A DNA stretch of 39,778 nucleotides, from positions 1 to 39,778 of the forward strand of contig JAJDTQ010000248.1 in assembly GCA_022827045.1 (NCBI GenBank), given 5' to 3'. The DNA comes from Candidatus Binatia bacterium. GTDB taxonomy: Bacteria > Desulfobacterota_B > Binatia > UBA9968 > JAJDTQ01. The translations under genes and the position numbers were made by a program. Shown piece after piece: positions 32,526-39,778 of the stretch (positions are counted from its first letter, which is position 1; each line of letters begins with the position of its first letter). Under the pieces are notes generated by a model. It was not told the DNA's origin, did no database searches, and saw only the letters and a program-made list of their open reading frames with translations.

Positions 32526-33800
32526 TCAGCCCCGGGCCGCCCTGTTGGTGTAAGCCTCCGCCAGGAAGTCCGCGGTATGCACGACGCGAATGGACGACCC
32601 CTGCTTTCGCAACGCCGCCCTGATCTGGAGAATGCACCCCGGATTCCCGGTCACCAGAACGTCCGCCCCTGTCGCCATCACGTTCCCGGCCTTTCGCGCC
32701 GCCAGCCTTCCGGCCAACTCCGGTTCCGTCAGATTGTAGCTCCCGGCGCTGCCGCAGCATACCTCCGCCTCATGGAGATCCACCCACTCGACGCCGGGGA
32801 TATCCCTGATGAGCTGCCTTGGCTCGGCCTGAACGCCCTGCCCGTTCAGCAGGTGGCAGGCGTCGTGGTAGGCCACCTTCACGTTCAGGCTCCTTTCAGC
32901 CCGCAAACCAGGCAATCCGTATAGGAACTCTGCCACATCCCGCACCCTAGAGGCAACGCGTTCCGCGGCGGCCCGATGCGCGGGATCGTCCTTGAAATGC
33001 TCGCCGTATTCCCGCATGGCGGCGCCGCAGCCGGCCGCGTTGGTCAGCACCGCGTCGAGTTCCGGGGAATCGAAGGCTGTGATGGTCCGGCGTGCAAGCT
33101 CCAGGCCCCGGTCTCGGTCGCCGTTGTGCAGCAGCAGGGCGCCGCAGCAGCCGGCTGACGCGGGCGCTCGGACCTCGCAGCCGCGCTGCGCCAACAGTCG
33201 TATGGTGCTCTCGTGGGTCTCACCGAAGAGGCTCTGCATGACACAGCCGCTCAGCAGGCCCACGCGATGGCGTATTTCACCCTCGGGGACGGTCCTTGGG
33301 GGGAGACGCACCGAACGGAAGGGAGCCTCCCGGTCCGGCAGGTAACGCAAGAGGTCGCGGATGGCCGCCGGCCAAAGACGCAATCGGGCGACCCGGCCGA
33401 GTCCCAACCACGTCATGCAGCGTACCGCCCACCCGAACGCCTTCACGACAGACGGATTGGGAAAGGTGCGGTTCACCACCCAGCGCTTTGCCCGCTCCGG
33501 CCAAGGGCGGCGATGCCGGGTTTCGATGAAGTGGCGCGCTCCCTCGATGAGCGTACCGTAACGCACCCCGGACGGACAGGTGGTCTCGCACGCACGGCAG
33601 CCCAGGCACAGATCCAGATGTCTGACGCTCATGTCGTCCAGCGGCACCGTCCCCTGCTGGATCGAGCGCATGAGCTGAATCCGGCCCCGCGGCGAGTCCA
33701 TCTCGGTCCCGAGCTCGAGGAAAGTGGGGCATGACGCGACGCAGAGCCCGCAATGGATACAGTTGCCGGAGTTTTCGAAGTCAGCTACTTGGATGGCCAT
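32526..33800 (-). CDS. glcF: Glycolate oxidase iron-sulfur subunit GlcF
   Basis: A 424-residue protein with two [4Fe-4S] motifs: Cys14, Cys17, Cys20, Cys24 and Cys65, Cys68, Cys71, Cys75. Two CCG-type domains follow (AGCCGALL and EVCCGSAG), the cysteine-rich repeats of GlcF and heterodisulfide-reductase-like subunits. It conveys electrons from the flavin subunits to the quinone pool. It follows glcE by 13 bases and precedes the amidohydrolase by 28 bases, so the set is one operon. Substrate may be a 2-hydroxyacid other than glycolate. Confidence 0.93.
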   Translation of the reverse strand: MAIQVADFENSGNCIHCGLCVASCPTFLELGTEMDSPRGRIQLMRSIQQGTVPLDDMSVRHLDLCLGCRACETTCPSGVRYGTLIEGARHFIETRHRRPWPERAKRWVVNRTFPNPSVVKAFGWAVRCMTWLGLGRVARLRLWPAAIRDLLRYLPDREAPFRSVRLPPRTVPEGEIRHRVGLLSGCVMQSLFGETHESTIRLLAQRGCEVRAPASAGCCGALLLHNGDRDRGLELARRTITAFDSPELDAVLTNAAGCGAAMREYGEHFKDDPAHRAAAERVASRVRDVAEFLYGLPGLRAERSLNVKVAYHDACHLLNGQGVQAEPRQLIRDIPGVEWVDLHEAEVCCGSAGSYNLTEPELAGRLAARKAGNVMATGADVLVTGNPGCILQIRAALRKQGSSIRVVHTADFLAEAYTNRAARG

Positions 33801-33813
33801 TCTTCAACCAATC

Positions 33814-35157
33814 CTAGATGCCGCCCACGAATCGTCCCGGCGACAGGACGTCGCCGGGGTCCATGGTCTGCTTGATGCGTTTCATCAAGGCCAGTCCTTC
33901 AATGCCGCCTCCCCAGAGATCCAGCCCGGGTTTGATCGCGGGATCGGCATGTTCGACCACGAGCGTCCCGCCAAGGCTTGCTGCCGCCGCTCGCAGACGC
34001 TCCACGATGGCGCGCGCCGAATCTTGAGCCGGGGGTTCGTCCGGGCGTTCGACCCGGACATGGATGATGCCGTTGCCGCCATGGGCCTGGACCGCCATGG
34101 CCAGACCGCCGGCCCTGCCCTCCTCCTCCAACGCCGCGATGAAGTCCGCGGTCCTGGTGACCGGAACGCTGGCCTTGAGACGGAGAAGCGCCCCGCCGCC
34201 GGCGCGCGCATCCCTCAACTCCGCCATGAGCGCGTCCGCCTCGTCGTCCGCAAGCTCCTCAAGGCCGCCGGCACCGTCCGCCAACGACCTCAGGGTGATC
34301 GCCTGATCGGCCACGTCCTCCCTGGCGCCGCCGAGCCCCACCACCAGGACACAACCCGAACCGGCGGCCGGAAGACGCGCCGCAAGCTCTATGAACAGGG
34401 GTTCCAGCGGTGCAGTCAAGATCCGCTCCACGAGGTCCTGCGCCGCCGCCGGATCCGGGCACTGGATCCGCGCCACGGCCCGGGCCTGGGGCAACGTGCG
34501 CACCTTGAAGCTGGCTTCGACGATGACGCCCAGAGTGCCCAGGGCTCCACAATAGAGCTTTCCCAAGTCATAGCCGGCCACGTTCTTGACGACCCTTCCC
34601 CCGCTCTTGACCACCGATCCGTCGGCCCGCACCACGGTGATGCCGATGAGCAGGTCCCGGACCGTTCCCTGAGAGAACCGGCAGGGTCCGCTGAGGTTGG
34701 CGCTGATGAGCCCGCCGACGCTGGTTCGGTCGGGAAACGGCGGATCCACCGGCAGCCACTGGCCGCTTCCGGCCGTCGCGGCCTGAAGCCGCCCGACGTT
34801 CATGCCCGCCTGAGCCGTCAGGGTCATATTGCCAGGCTGATGGTCCACCAGAGCGTTCAACGACGCCAGGGAAAGCGCCAGAAACGGACGGCGCGGCGCG
34901 GCGCCCGACCCAAGGTGCGCGCCCAAGCCCGCTGGCACCACCGCCACCCCCCGCGCCGAGGCGATCGCCATGATCCGGCACACCTGCGACACCGAGGCGG
35001 GGCGGACCACCCGCTCCGGCGCCACCCCGTCGATGGCGAAGCGGGCGAAGTCGGCATCCGTGCCCATGTGCGGAGCATCCGGCGAGCTTCGCAGGTCGGC
35101 GTCGAAGCCGGCCCAGTCCGGCGCCGGCGCGATGACGGATTCGCGGCTCATACCCAT
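33814..35157 (-). CDS. glcE: Glycolate oxidase FAD-binding subunit GlcE
   Basis: A 447-residue flavoprotein of the GlcE class. VVPAGLGAHLGSG is the PP-loop-like FAD segment, DPPFPDRTSVGGLISANLSGP is the diagnostic GlcE sequence, and VKNVAGYDLGKLYCGALGTLGV follows. The ending MDPGDVLSPGRFVGGI is typical. It is longer than the E. coli 350 residues. The start is ATG 35157 (two further Met codons nearby, 35151), directly after glcD's stop, set by homology rather than by a strong ribosome-binding site. Works with GlcD and GlcF as a membrane-associated complex. Confidence 0.92.
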   Translation of the reverse strand: MGMSRESVIAPAPDWAGFDADLRSSPDAPHMGTDADFARFAIDGVAPERVVRPASVSQVCRIMAIASARGVAVVPAGLGAHLGSGAAPRRPFLALSLASLNALVDHQPGNMTLTAQAGMNVGRLQAATAGSGQWLPVDPPFPDRTSVGGLISANLSGPCRFSQGTVRDLLIGITVVRADGSVVKSGGRVVKNVAGYDLGKLYCGALGTLGVIVEASFKVRTLPQARAVARIQCPDPAAAQDLVERILTAPLEPLFIELAARLPAAGSGCVLVVGLGGAREDVADQAITLRSLADGAGGLEELADDEADALMAELRDARAGGGALLRLKASVPVTRTADFIAALEEEGRAGGLAMAVQAHGGNGIIHVRVERPDEPPAQDSARAIVERLRAAAASLGGTLVVEHADPAIKPGLDLWGGGIEGLALMKRIKQTMDPGDVLSPGRFVGGI

Positions 35158-35186
35158 CCCCTGTACGGCGTCCAGGGTCGCCGAGC

Positions 35187-36614
35187 CTACATCGCCGCCT
35201 GCCGCCGCGGCGCGCGGACCTCTACCCGCTGTCCCGCGGACGGGAATATCTTGTTGGGATTGCAACGATCCTCGGGGTCGAACACCGAGCGCACGTCCTC
35301 CATGATGCTCAAGTCGTCCGCGGTGAAGATCAACGGCATCAGCGCCACCTTCTCCACGCCGATGCCGTGCTCGCCAGTGAGGCTGCCGCCGAGCTTCACG
35401 CATTCCCGGAGGATCTCCCGCCCGGCCGCCACCACCCTTTCGGTCTGATCGCGGTCGCGTTCGTCATAGAGAAGGATGGGATGGATATTGCCGTCGCCGG
35501 CATGGAAGACGTTGCCGATGCTGAGGTCGTACGCCTCGCCGATGGCGGCGATGCGTTCCATGATCTCCGGTAGGCGGTTGGGCGGCACCACGCCGTCCTG
35601 GCAGCAGAAGTTGGGCGCCAGCCGTCCCAGCGCGCCGAACGCGCGTTTGCGGCACTTCCACAGCGCTTCCCGCTCGCTGTCGTCCCGTGCGACGCGGACC
35701 TCGGTGGCGCCGTGGGCCTCGCAGACCTCGCGGATCCTGGCTGCGGCGCCGTCGAGCCCGCCCTCGAGGCCGTCCACCTCCGCGATCAGCACCGCGCCGG
35801 CCTCGCGCGGGAAGCCGAAGTGGAAGGCGTCCTCCACCGCCTGGATGATGAGCCGGTCGAGCATCTCCAGGGCGGCGGGGACGATGCCGCCGGCGACGAT
35901 GCCGGCCACCGCGGCGCTGCCGTCGGCAACCGAGTCGAACACGGCCAGAAGCGTCTTGTAGCCTTGGGGGAGCGGGTACAGCTTGAGGATTGCCTCGGTG
36001 ACGATGCCGAAGGTTCCCTCCGAGCCGACGGTGACGCCGACGAGGTCGTATCCCGGCGCGTCCTCGGTCATGCTCCCGAGATGCACCACCTCGCCGTCCG
36101 GCAGCACCAGTGTGACACCGAGCACGTGGTTGGTAGTGACGCCGTATTTGAGGGTGTGGGGGCCGCCGGAGTTCTCCGCCACGTTGCCGCCGATGGAGCA
36201 GGCCATCTGGCTCGATGGGTCGGGCACGTAGTGGAGCCCGTGGGGTTTGGCTGCGCGACTCACCCAGGCGTTGACCACGCCGCTCTCGACCACGGCGCGG
36301 CGGTTGGACGGATCCAGTTCGAGGATCCGGTTCATGCGGGTCAGGCTCACCATCACCGGCGCTCCCAGCGGGAGGCACCCGCCGCTCAGGCCGGTGCCGG
36401 TGCCGCGGGGCACGAACGGCACGTCCTCGGCCTTGAGCAGCTTCAGGACAGCCGCCACCTCGTCCGTGGAGCGCGGCAGCACCACGACCTCGGGCGCCGA
36501 TTTCTCCAACGTGTACCCGTCGCAGTCGTATACGCTCAACTCCGTGGCATGCGACACCACACCGTCGCCGCCCACGACGTCCCGTAAAGAGCTCAGCAGC
36601 CGTTCGGTGATCAT
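35187..36614 (-). CDS. glcD: Glycolate oxidase FAD-linked subunit GlcD
   Basis: A 475-residue FAD-linked oxidase. The PP-loop is PRGTGTGLSGG, VGSEGTFGIVTEA covers the middle, and the C-terminal cap contains NVFHAGDGNIHP and GEHGIG. It matches the GlcD/D-lactate dehydrogenase group in length and order. It oxidises a 2-hydroxyacid to the oxoacid and passes electrons to GlcE and GlcF. It is the first gene of the glcDEF-amidohydrolase run, 55 bases after the flavin reductase gene. Substrate specificity within this group cannot be called from the motifs; glycolate, D-lactate and longer hydroxyacids are possible. Confidence 0.93.
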   Translation of the reverse strand: MITERLLSSLRDVVGGDGVVSHATELSVYDCDGYTLEKSAPEVVVLPRSTDEVAAVLKLLKAEDVPFVPRGTGTGLSGGCLPLGAPVMVSLTRMNRILELDPSNRRAVVESGVVNAWVSRAAKPHGLHYVPDPSSQMACSIGGNVAENSGGPHTLKYGVTTNHVLGVTLVLPDGEVVHLGSMTEDAPGYDLVGVTVGSEGTFGIVTEAILKLYPLPQGYKTLLAVFDSVADGSAAVAGIVAGGIVPAALEMLDRLIIQAVEDAFHFGFPREAGAVLIAEVDGLEGGLDGAAARIREVCEAHGATEVRVARDDSEREALWKCRKRAFGALGRLAPNFCCQDGVVPPNRLPEIMERIAAIGEAYDLSIGNVFHAGDGNIHPILLYDERDRDQTERVVAAGREILRECVKLGGSLTGEHGIGVEKVALMPLIFTADDLSIMEDVRSVFDPEDRCNPNKIFPSAGQRVEVRAPRRQAAM

Positions 36615-36669
36615 ATGGCGCCCCGCTTCCGGAGCAGATGTATCCGGCGGGAGTACCGGACTACGGACG

Positions 36670-37173
36670 TCAGCCGCCGTAGAAGACCTTCTCTCCCAAG
36701 TCCTTCATGATGAGCGTGGCGTCGTCGGCGCGTCCTTCGATCTCGCCCCGCACGCCCGCCTCCACCACTTCGCCGATGAAGACCGAGTGGTCGCCCTTCT
36801 CCACCGTATCCACGAGCTTGCATTCGACGAAGGCCGGTGCGCTGGCCAGGACCGGAGCCCCGGTAGCGCCCGCGGAAAACGCCTCACCGCCGATGCTATC
36901 CCCTTCCCGTTCCAGCGACTTGAAAAAAGTGAATGCCTGGCCCTGTTGCCCCTTGCCCAGCACATTCAGGGCAAAGCTGCCGGACTCCTTGATGATGTCG
37001 TGCGCACCCGAGTCCGCCTTGACTCCCACCACCACCAAAGGCGGCGCGAAGGATGCCTGGGTCACCCAGTTGACGGTGGCCGCGGCCACCCGGCCGTCCT
37101 TGGCTTCACTGGTCAAGATGTACAGTCCATACGGGATCATGCGGAGCGCGGTCTTCTTGGCATCGGCGTCCAT
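36670..37173 (-). CDS. Flavin reductase-like FMN-binding protein
   Basis: A 167-residue member of the flavin reductase/FlaRed family: the opening MIPYGLYILTSEAKDGRVAAATVNWVTQASFAPPLVVVGVK is the split-barrel FMN-binding pattern, with SFALNVLGKGQ next. It has AGGAGG before ATG 37173. Such proteins supply reduced FMN to two-component monooxygenases or act as flavoproteins directly; the LLM enzyme at 19187 is a possible user. It leads the long - strand block and is followed by glcD. Confidence 0.85.
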   Translation of the reverse strand: MDADAKKTALRMIPYGLYILTSEAKDGRVAAATVNWVTQASFAPPLVVVGVKADSGAHDIIKESGSFALNVLGKGQQGQAFTFFKSLEREGDSIGGEAFSAGATGAPVLASAPAFVECKLVDTVEKGDHSVFIGEVVEAGVRGEIEGRADDATLIMKDLGEKVFYGG

Positions 37174-37322
37174 TCGTTCCTCCTCGATTCTCGTTGAAAC
37201 GCCCGCACCGCCGCCATGCGGTCACGGGCCGTGAAGTTGACGGCCAAAGTAACAATTCCGGGCATGGCCGTAAAGCCGTATGCCAATGCCGTGCGGTTTC
37301 TGGTAGATTCAAACTCACACGA

Positions 37323-37332
37323 ACAAGCTTGT
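37323..37332. promoter_or_regulatory. Ten-base palindrome before argC
   Basis: ACAAGCTTGT is a perfect palindrome three bases before the argC ATG in the divergent gap. A short dyad at this position could be an operator, but no convincing promoter boxes accompany it. Confidence 0.2.
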
Positions 37333-37335
37333 GTC

Positions 37336-38292
37336 ATGCTACCCAAGGTTCACATAGACGGCCACGTGGGCACCACCGGGCTGCGCATTCGCGACTGGCT
37401 CGCGGGACGCCGGGACATCGAGCTGTCCACGCTGGATGAAGAGCGGCGCAAGGACGACGCGGCGCGGCGGACCGCCATGGAGGCGGCGGACCTGGCGGTG
37501 CTGTGCCTTCCGGACGACGCCGCGCGCGAAGCGGCGCAGTGGGCAGGAGAGTGCGGCACCCGGGTCATCGACGCCAGCACCGCCCATCGCGTAGCTGACG
37601 GGTGGACCTACGGGCTTCCCGAAGTCCAGGCAACGCAACGGGACGCCATCCGGGAGGCTCGCTTCGTTGCCAACCCCGGTTGCTACCCATCGGCCTTCAT
37701 CCTGTTGACCCGGCCACTGGTGGACGGGGGCCTCCTGCCTCACGATACGCCGGTCTCCATCCACGCGCTGTCGGGCTATTCAGGAGGCGGACGGGGACTG
37801 ATCGAAAAGTGGGAGAGCGCGGAGAACGGCCTGGGCTCACTACCCTACGAGGCGCCCTATGCCCTGGGAGCCCGGCACAAACACGTCCCGGAAATGATGG
37901 CCTACAGCGGCCTCACCACGGAGCCGCAGTTCGTACCCGCGGTGGGACCGTTCCGCTGCGGTATGCGGGTGGAGGTGCCGATTCATCTCGGCGTGCTGCC
38001 CATGGGCGTGAACAGCACGGCGATTCTTGACTGCCTCCGCGAACGCTACGACGCTGAACCCTTCATCCGGGTGGTGCATCATCCGGACCCGCGGGAGGCC
38101 CACGAACGCAGCTTCGATCCGCAGGTGTGCAACGATACCAACAGCATGGAACTCCACGTCGTCCCCCACCCCTCCGGGCACACGCTGTTGGTTGCCCTTC
38201 TGGACAACCTGGGCAAGGGTGCCAGCGGCGTTGCCATCCAGAACCTGAACCTCATGCTGGGGCTGCCGGAGACCGCGCACCTGCCGGAGTGA
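37336..38292 (+). CDS. argC: N-acetyl-gamma-glutamyl-phosphate reductase, uncommon form
   Basis: A 318-residue ArgC of the shorter, less common form. KVHIDGHVGTTG opens the NADP fold, VANPGCYPSAF contains catalytic Cys116, and HALSGYSGGGRG and HKHVPEM are further markers of this form. It performs the third step of arginine synthesis, reducing N-acetyl-glutamyl phosphate. No other arg gene is near. The ATG at 37336 is chosen because the frame upstream is non-homologous; the ribosome-binding site is weak. The gene is convergent with TauE/SafE, four bases away. Confidence 0.9.
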   Translation: MLPKVHIDGHVGTTGLRIRDWLAGRRDIELSTLDEERRKDDAARRTAMEAADLAVLCLPDDAAREAAQWAGECGTRVIDASTAHRVADGWTYGLPEVQATQRDAIREARFVANPGCYPSAFILLTRPLVDGGLLPHDTPVSIHALSGYSGGGRGLIEKWESAENGLGSLPYEAPYALGARHKHVPEMMAYSGLTTEPQFVPAVGPFRCGMRVEVPIHLGVLPMGVNSTAILDCLRERYDAEPFIRVVHHPDPREAHERSFDPQVCNDTNSMELHVVPHPSGHTLLVALLDNLGKGASGVAIQNLNLMLGLPETAHLPE

Positions 38293-38296
38293 TCCT

Positions 38297-39040
38297 CTAA
38301 CCCGCCAACCCCTGCCAGATCAGCTTGGCCTCCATCACGATGATCAAGGTCACGATGACCCGGTTGAACCACTCCTTGCTGATGTACGGGGTTGTCCGCA
38401 TGCCCAGGGGCAGGAACACGGCGATGGGGACGAGCGCGAGGATTCCCTGGCCGAGAAGCTGCCAGTCAAACAGGCCGGCGGCCAGCACGAACAGGAAGTG
38501 CGTGGTGGTGAGGCCAAGGAACATGGTCGACGCCGCGAAGATGTACGCTTCCTTTTCCAGACCGAACGCGCGCACCCACGCCGCCACCACCGCGCTGGAC
38601 ATGCCGGCCGCGCCCTGGGAGACACCCGCCAACGCGGCGATGACCGGCGAGAGGACACGGCCGGTTCGCCCGCTGAAGCGGATCTCGATCCGGAAGGCCA
38701 GCAGCACCAGGTAGGCACCCACACAAACCGCCAGCACCAAGGTCAGCATGCGCTCGTCGGCCGTGGCCAGGAACCAGGTGCCGCCGGCCACGCCCAAGGC
38801 GCCCGCCATGGTGGCGAAGACGAGCCCCGGCACGGTGTGGAACCGGGTGCGGTAGGACCACATCACCCAGAAGTTGCTGACCATGTTGGGGATGGTGATG
38901 ATGATGATGGTCTGCTGGGCACCCAGGAATCCCGCCATGATGGGAACCGCGATGAGCGGGAGGCCCATTCCCGTGGCCCCTTTCGAAAATGCACCGGCGC
39001 CAAGGGCGACGAAGATGATGAGCAGGGTTTCGAGGTGCAT
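38297..39040 (-). CDS. TauE/SafE (TSUP) family sulfite/anion exporter
   Basis: A 247-residue membrane protein with about eight hydrophobic helices, and the family opening GAGAFSKGATGMGLPLIAVP and its internal duplicate GVSQGAAGMSSAVVAAW. The two-repeat layout identifies the TSUP family, which moves sulfite, sulfoacetate or related organic anions. The LLM oxidoreductase at 19187 and the sulfatase at 22000 could release sulfite or sulfate, giving the exporter a possible role in this island. The start is ATG 39040. Confidence 0.88.
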   Translation of the reverse strand: MHLETLLIIFVALGAGAFSKGATGMGLPLIAVPIMAGFLGAQQTIIIITIPNMVSNFWVMWSYRTRFHTVPGLVFATMAGALGVAGGTWFLATADERMLTLVLAVCVGAYLVLLAFRIEIRFSGRTGRVLSPVIAALAGVSQGAAGMSSAVVAAWVRAFGLEKEAYIFAASTMFLGLTTTHFLFVLAAGLFDWQLLGQGILALVPIAVFLPLGMRTTPYISKEWFNRVIVTLIIVMEAKLIWQGLAG

Positions 39041-39253
39041 TTCAACAAGTGAGTGTCAGGGATGGGGGATCGGGTCAAGCGCAGAACAACGATACGCCCG
39101 TGGCGAACGAGGGCAGGTGTGGCCACGAACGACGCGCGGGCGGCAACCTGGACAGCCTCGCGGGCTCTTGCGCTCGGAACTTCAACCGGAGTAATGTGCG
39201 GCCGTGTCTCGGACAAAACAGGGCTACAAGACCGAATCGGCAACAAGGAGGAT

Positions 39254-39778
39254 ATGACCATGTTGAACGCTTCGAAAAGGCTCCTTTTATTCCTGCTTCT
39301 CATGCTTCCACTGGCTCTGGGAACGCCGGCGCTCGCGGCGGACGCCGGCAAGACGCTGCGGTACGCCGCCGGAAGCTTCGGCGAGGAATCCATGGACCCC
39401 ACCCGCACTTCCATCAGCGCGTCGCTGGGCCTGGTGGGACCGCTGTGGGACTGGCTCACGGAGATCGACGCGGCCGGCAAGCTCTCGCCGGGGCTGGCGC
39501 TGAGCTGGAAGCCCGGGGAGGACGGAAAGTCCTGGACCTTCAAGCTGCGGCCCGGGGTCAAGTTCCACGACGGCAGCGAGATGACCGCCGAGGACGTGCA
39601 GTTCACCCTCATGGAGGGGTTCCGCAGGCCCAAGGCAAAGGCCTCCCGGGTGCGCCAGTTCCGCAAGGGCATCAAGGACGTACAGGTCGTCGACCGCCAT
39701 ACGGTGACGGTGATCACGGCGAAACCGTGGCCTACCTTTCCCTATGACATGTCCTTTCAGCCCGGCATCGAGGGCATC
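39254..39778 (+). CDS. Family 5 extracellular solute-binding protein, 3'-truncated
   Basis: The first 175 codons of a peptide/nickel/oligosaccharide-type binding protein. AAGGAGG stands immediately before ATG 39254. A signal peptide follows (KRLLLFLLLMLPLALG, cleavage near ALAAD). The mature protein reads LRYAAGSFGEESMDPT, then LSWKPGEDGKSWTFKLRPGV and KFHDGSEMTAEDVQFTL, all diagnostic SBP_bac_5 segments. It binds a substrate for an ABC importer whose other parts should lie beyond the window. The 212 bases upstream (39041-39253) show no clear promoter. Confidence 0.92.
   Translation, partial: MTMLNASKRLLLFLLLMLPLALGTPALAADAGKTLRYAAGSFGEESMDPTRTSISASLGLVGPLWDWLTEIDAAGKLSPGLALSWKPGEDGKSWTFKLRPGVKFHDGSEMTAEDVQFTLMEGFRRPKAKASRVRQFRKGIKDVQVVDRHTVTVITAKPWPTFPYDMSFQPGIEGI

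Noticed and set aside
33724..35448. A 574-codon open frame on the + strand opposite glcE
   Set aside because: Shadow frame of GlcE; low complexity and no motif.

Overview
The window is 39.8 kb of GC-rich, densely coded bacterial DNA. I see no rRNA, tRNA, CRISPR array, transposase or integrase. A Prc-type tail-specific protease, IspG, tRNA-dihydrouridine synthase and Maf indicate a Gram-negative bacterium using the MEP isoprenoid pathway. Several amidohydrolase_2 paralogues, family III CoA-transferase, UbiD, luciferase-like flavoenzymes and tripartite glycolate-oxidase genes are typical of metabolically versatile, mostly uncultured soil or sponge lineages (Binatota, Tectomicrobia or deltaproteobacterial type). 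That placement is inference, not proof.

Region 1 (1-5441, + strand): the C-terminal part of a phytoene-desaturase-like flavoprotein, two SDR dehydrogenases, a UbiD-family decarboxylase and an NMT1/THI5-like binding protein without a signal peptide. Region 2 (5461-11654): housekeeping genes, with prc divergent from an ispG-dus-maf run, then a convergent EamA exporter. Region 3 (11814-17864): an isochorismatase-fold amidohydrolase ending in a strong hairpin; opposite it lie a CoA-transferase, an iron/spermidine-type binding protein, an amidohydrolase and a two-domain ABC permease, with no ATPase gene.

Region 4 (18017-21887, + strand): an amidohydrolase, an LLM flavin monooxygenase-like protein and a VOC protein, then an AHSA1-type gene remnant and a HigBA-like toxin-antitoxin pair with a clear promoter/operator. 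Region 5 (22000-37173, - strand): the most striking part. Reading along the - strand: flavin reductase, glcD, glcE, glcF, amidohydrolase, alpha/beta hydrolase, NAD-dependent epimerase, amidohydrolase, epimerase, long amidohydrolase, amidohydrolase, sulfatase. A ParDE module sits in the opposite orientation inside this run. The amidohydrolase-epimerase unit occurs twice, suggesting module duplication. Region 6 (37336-39778): an uncommon-form argC, a TauE/SafE permease and the start of a family 5 binding protein running off the end.

Six amidohydrolase_2 genes lie within about 18 kb. With the 2-hydroxyacid oxidase, hydrolases, CoA-transferase and uptake proteins, the window reads as a catabolic island for carboxylated or ester/amide-bearing, possibly sulfated, organic compounds. 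The substrate cannot be named from sequence. No gene-free stretch exceeds 300 bases; the longest (20766-21030 and 39041-39253) are described under the remnant, the toxin promoter and the last gene.
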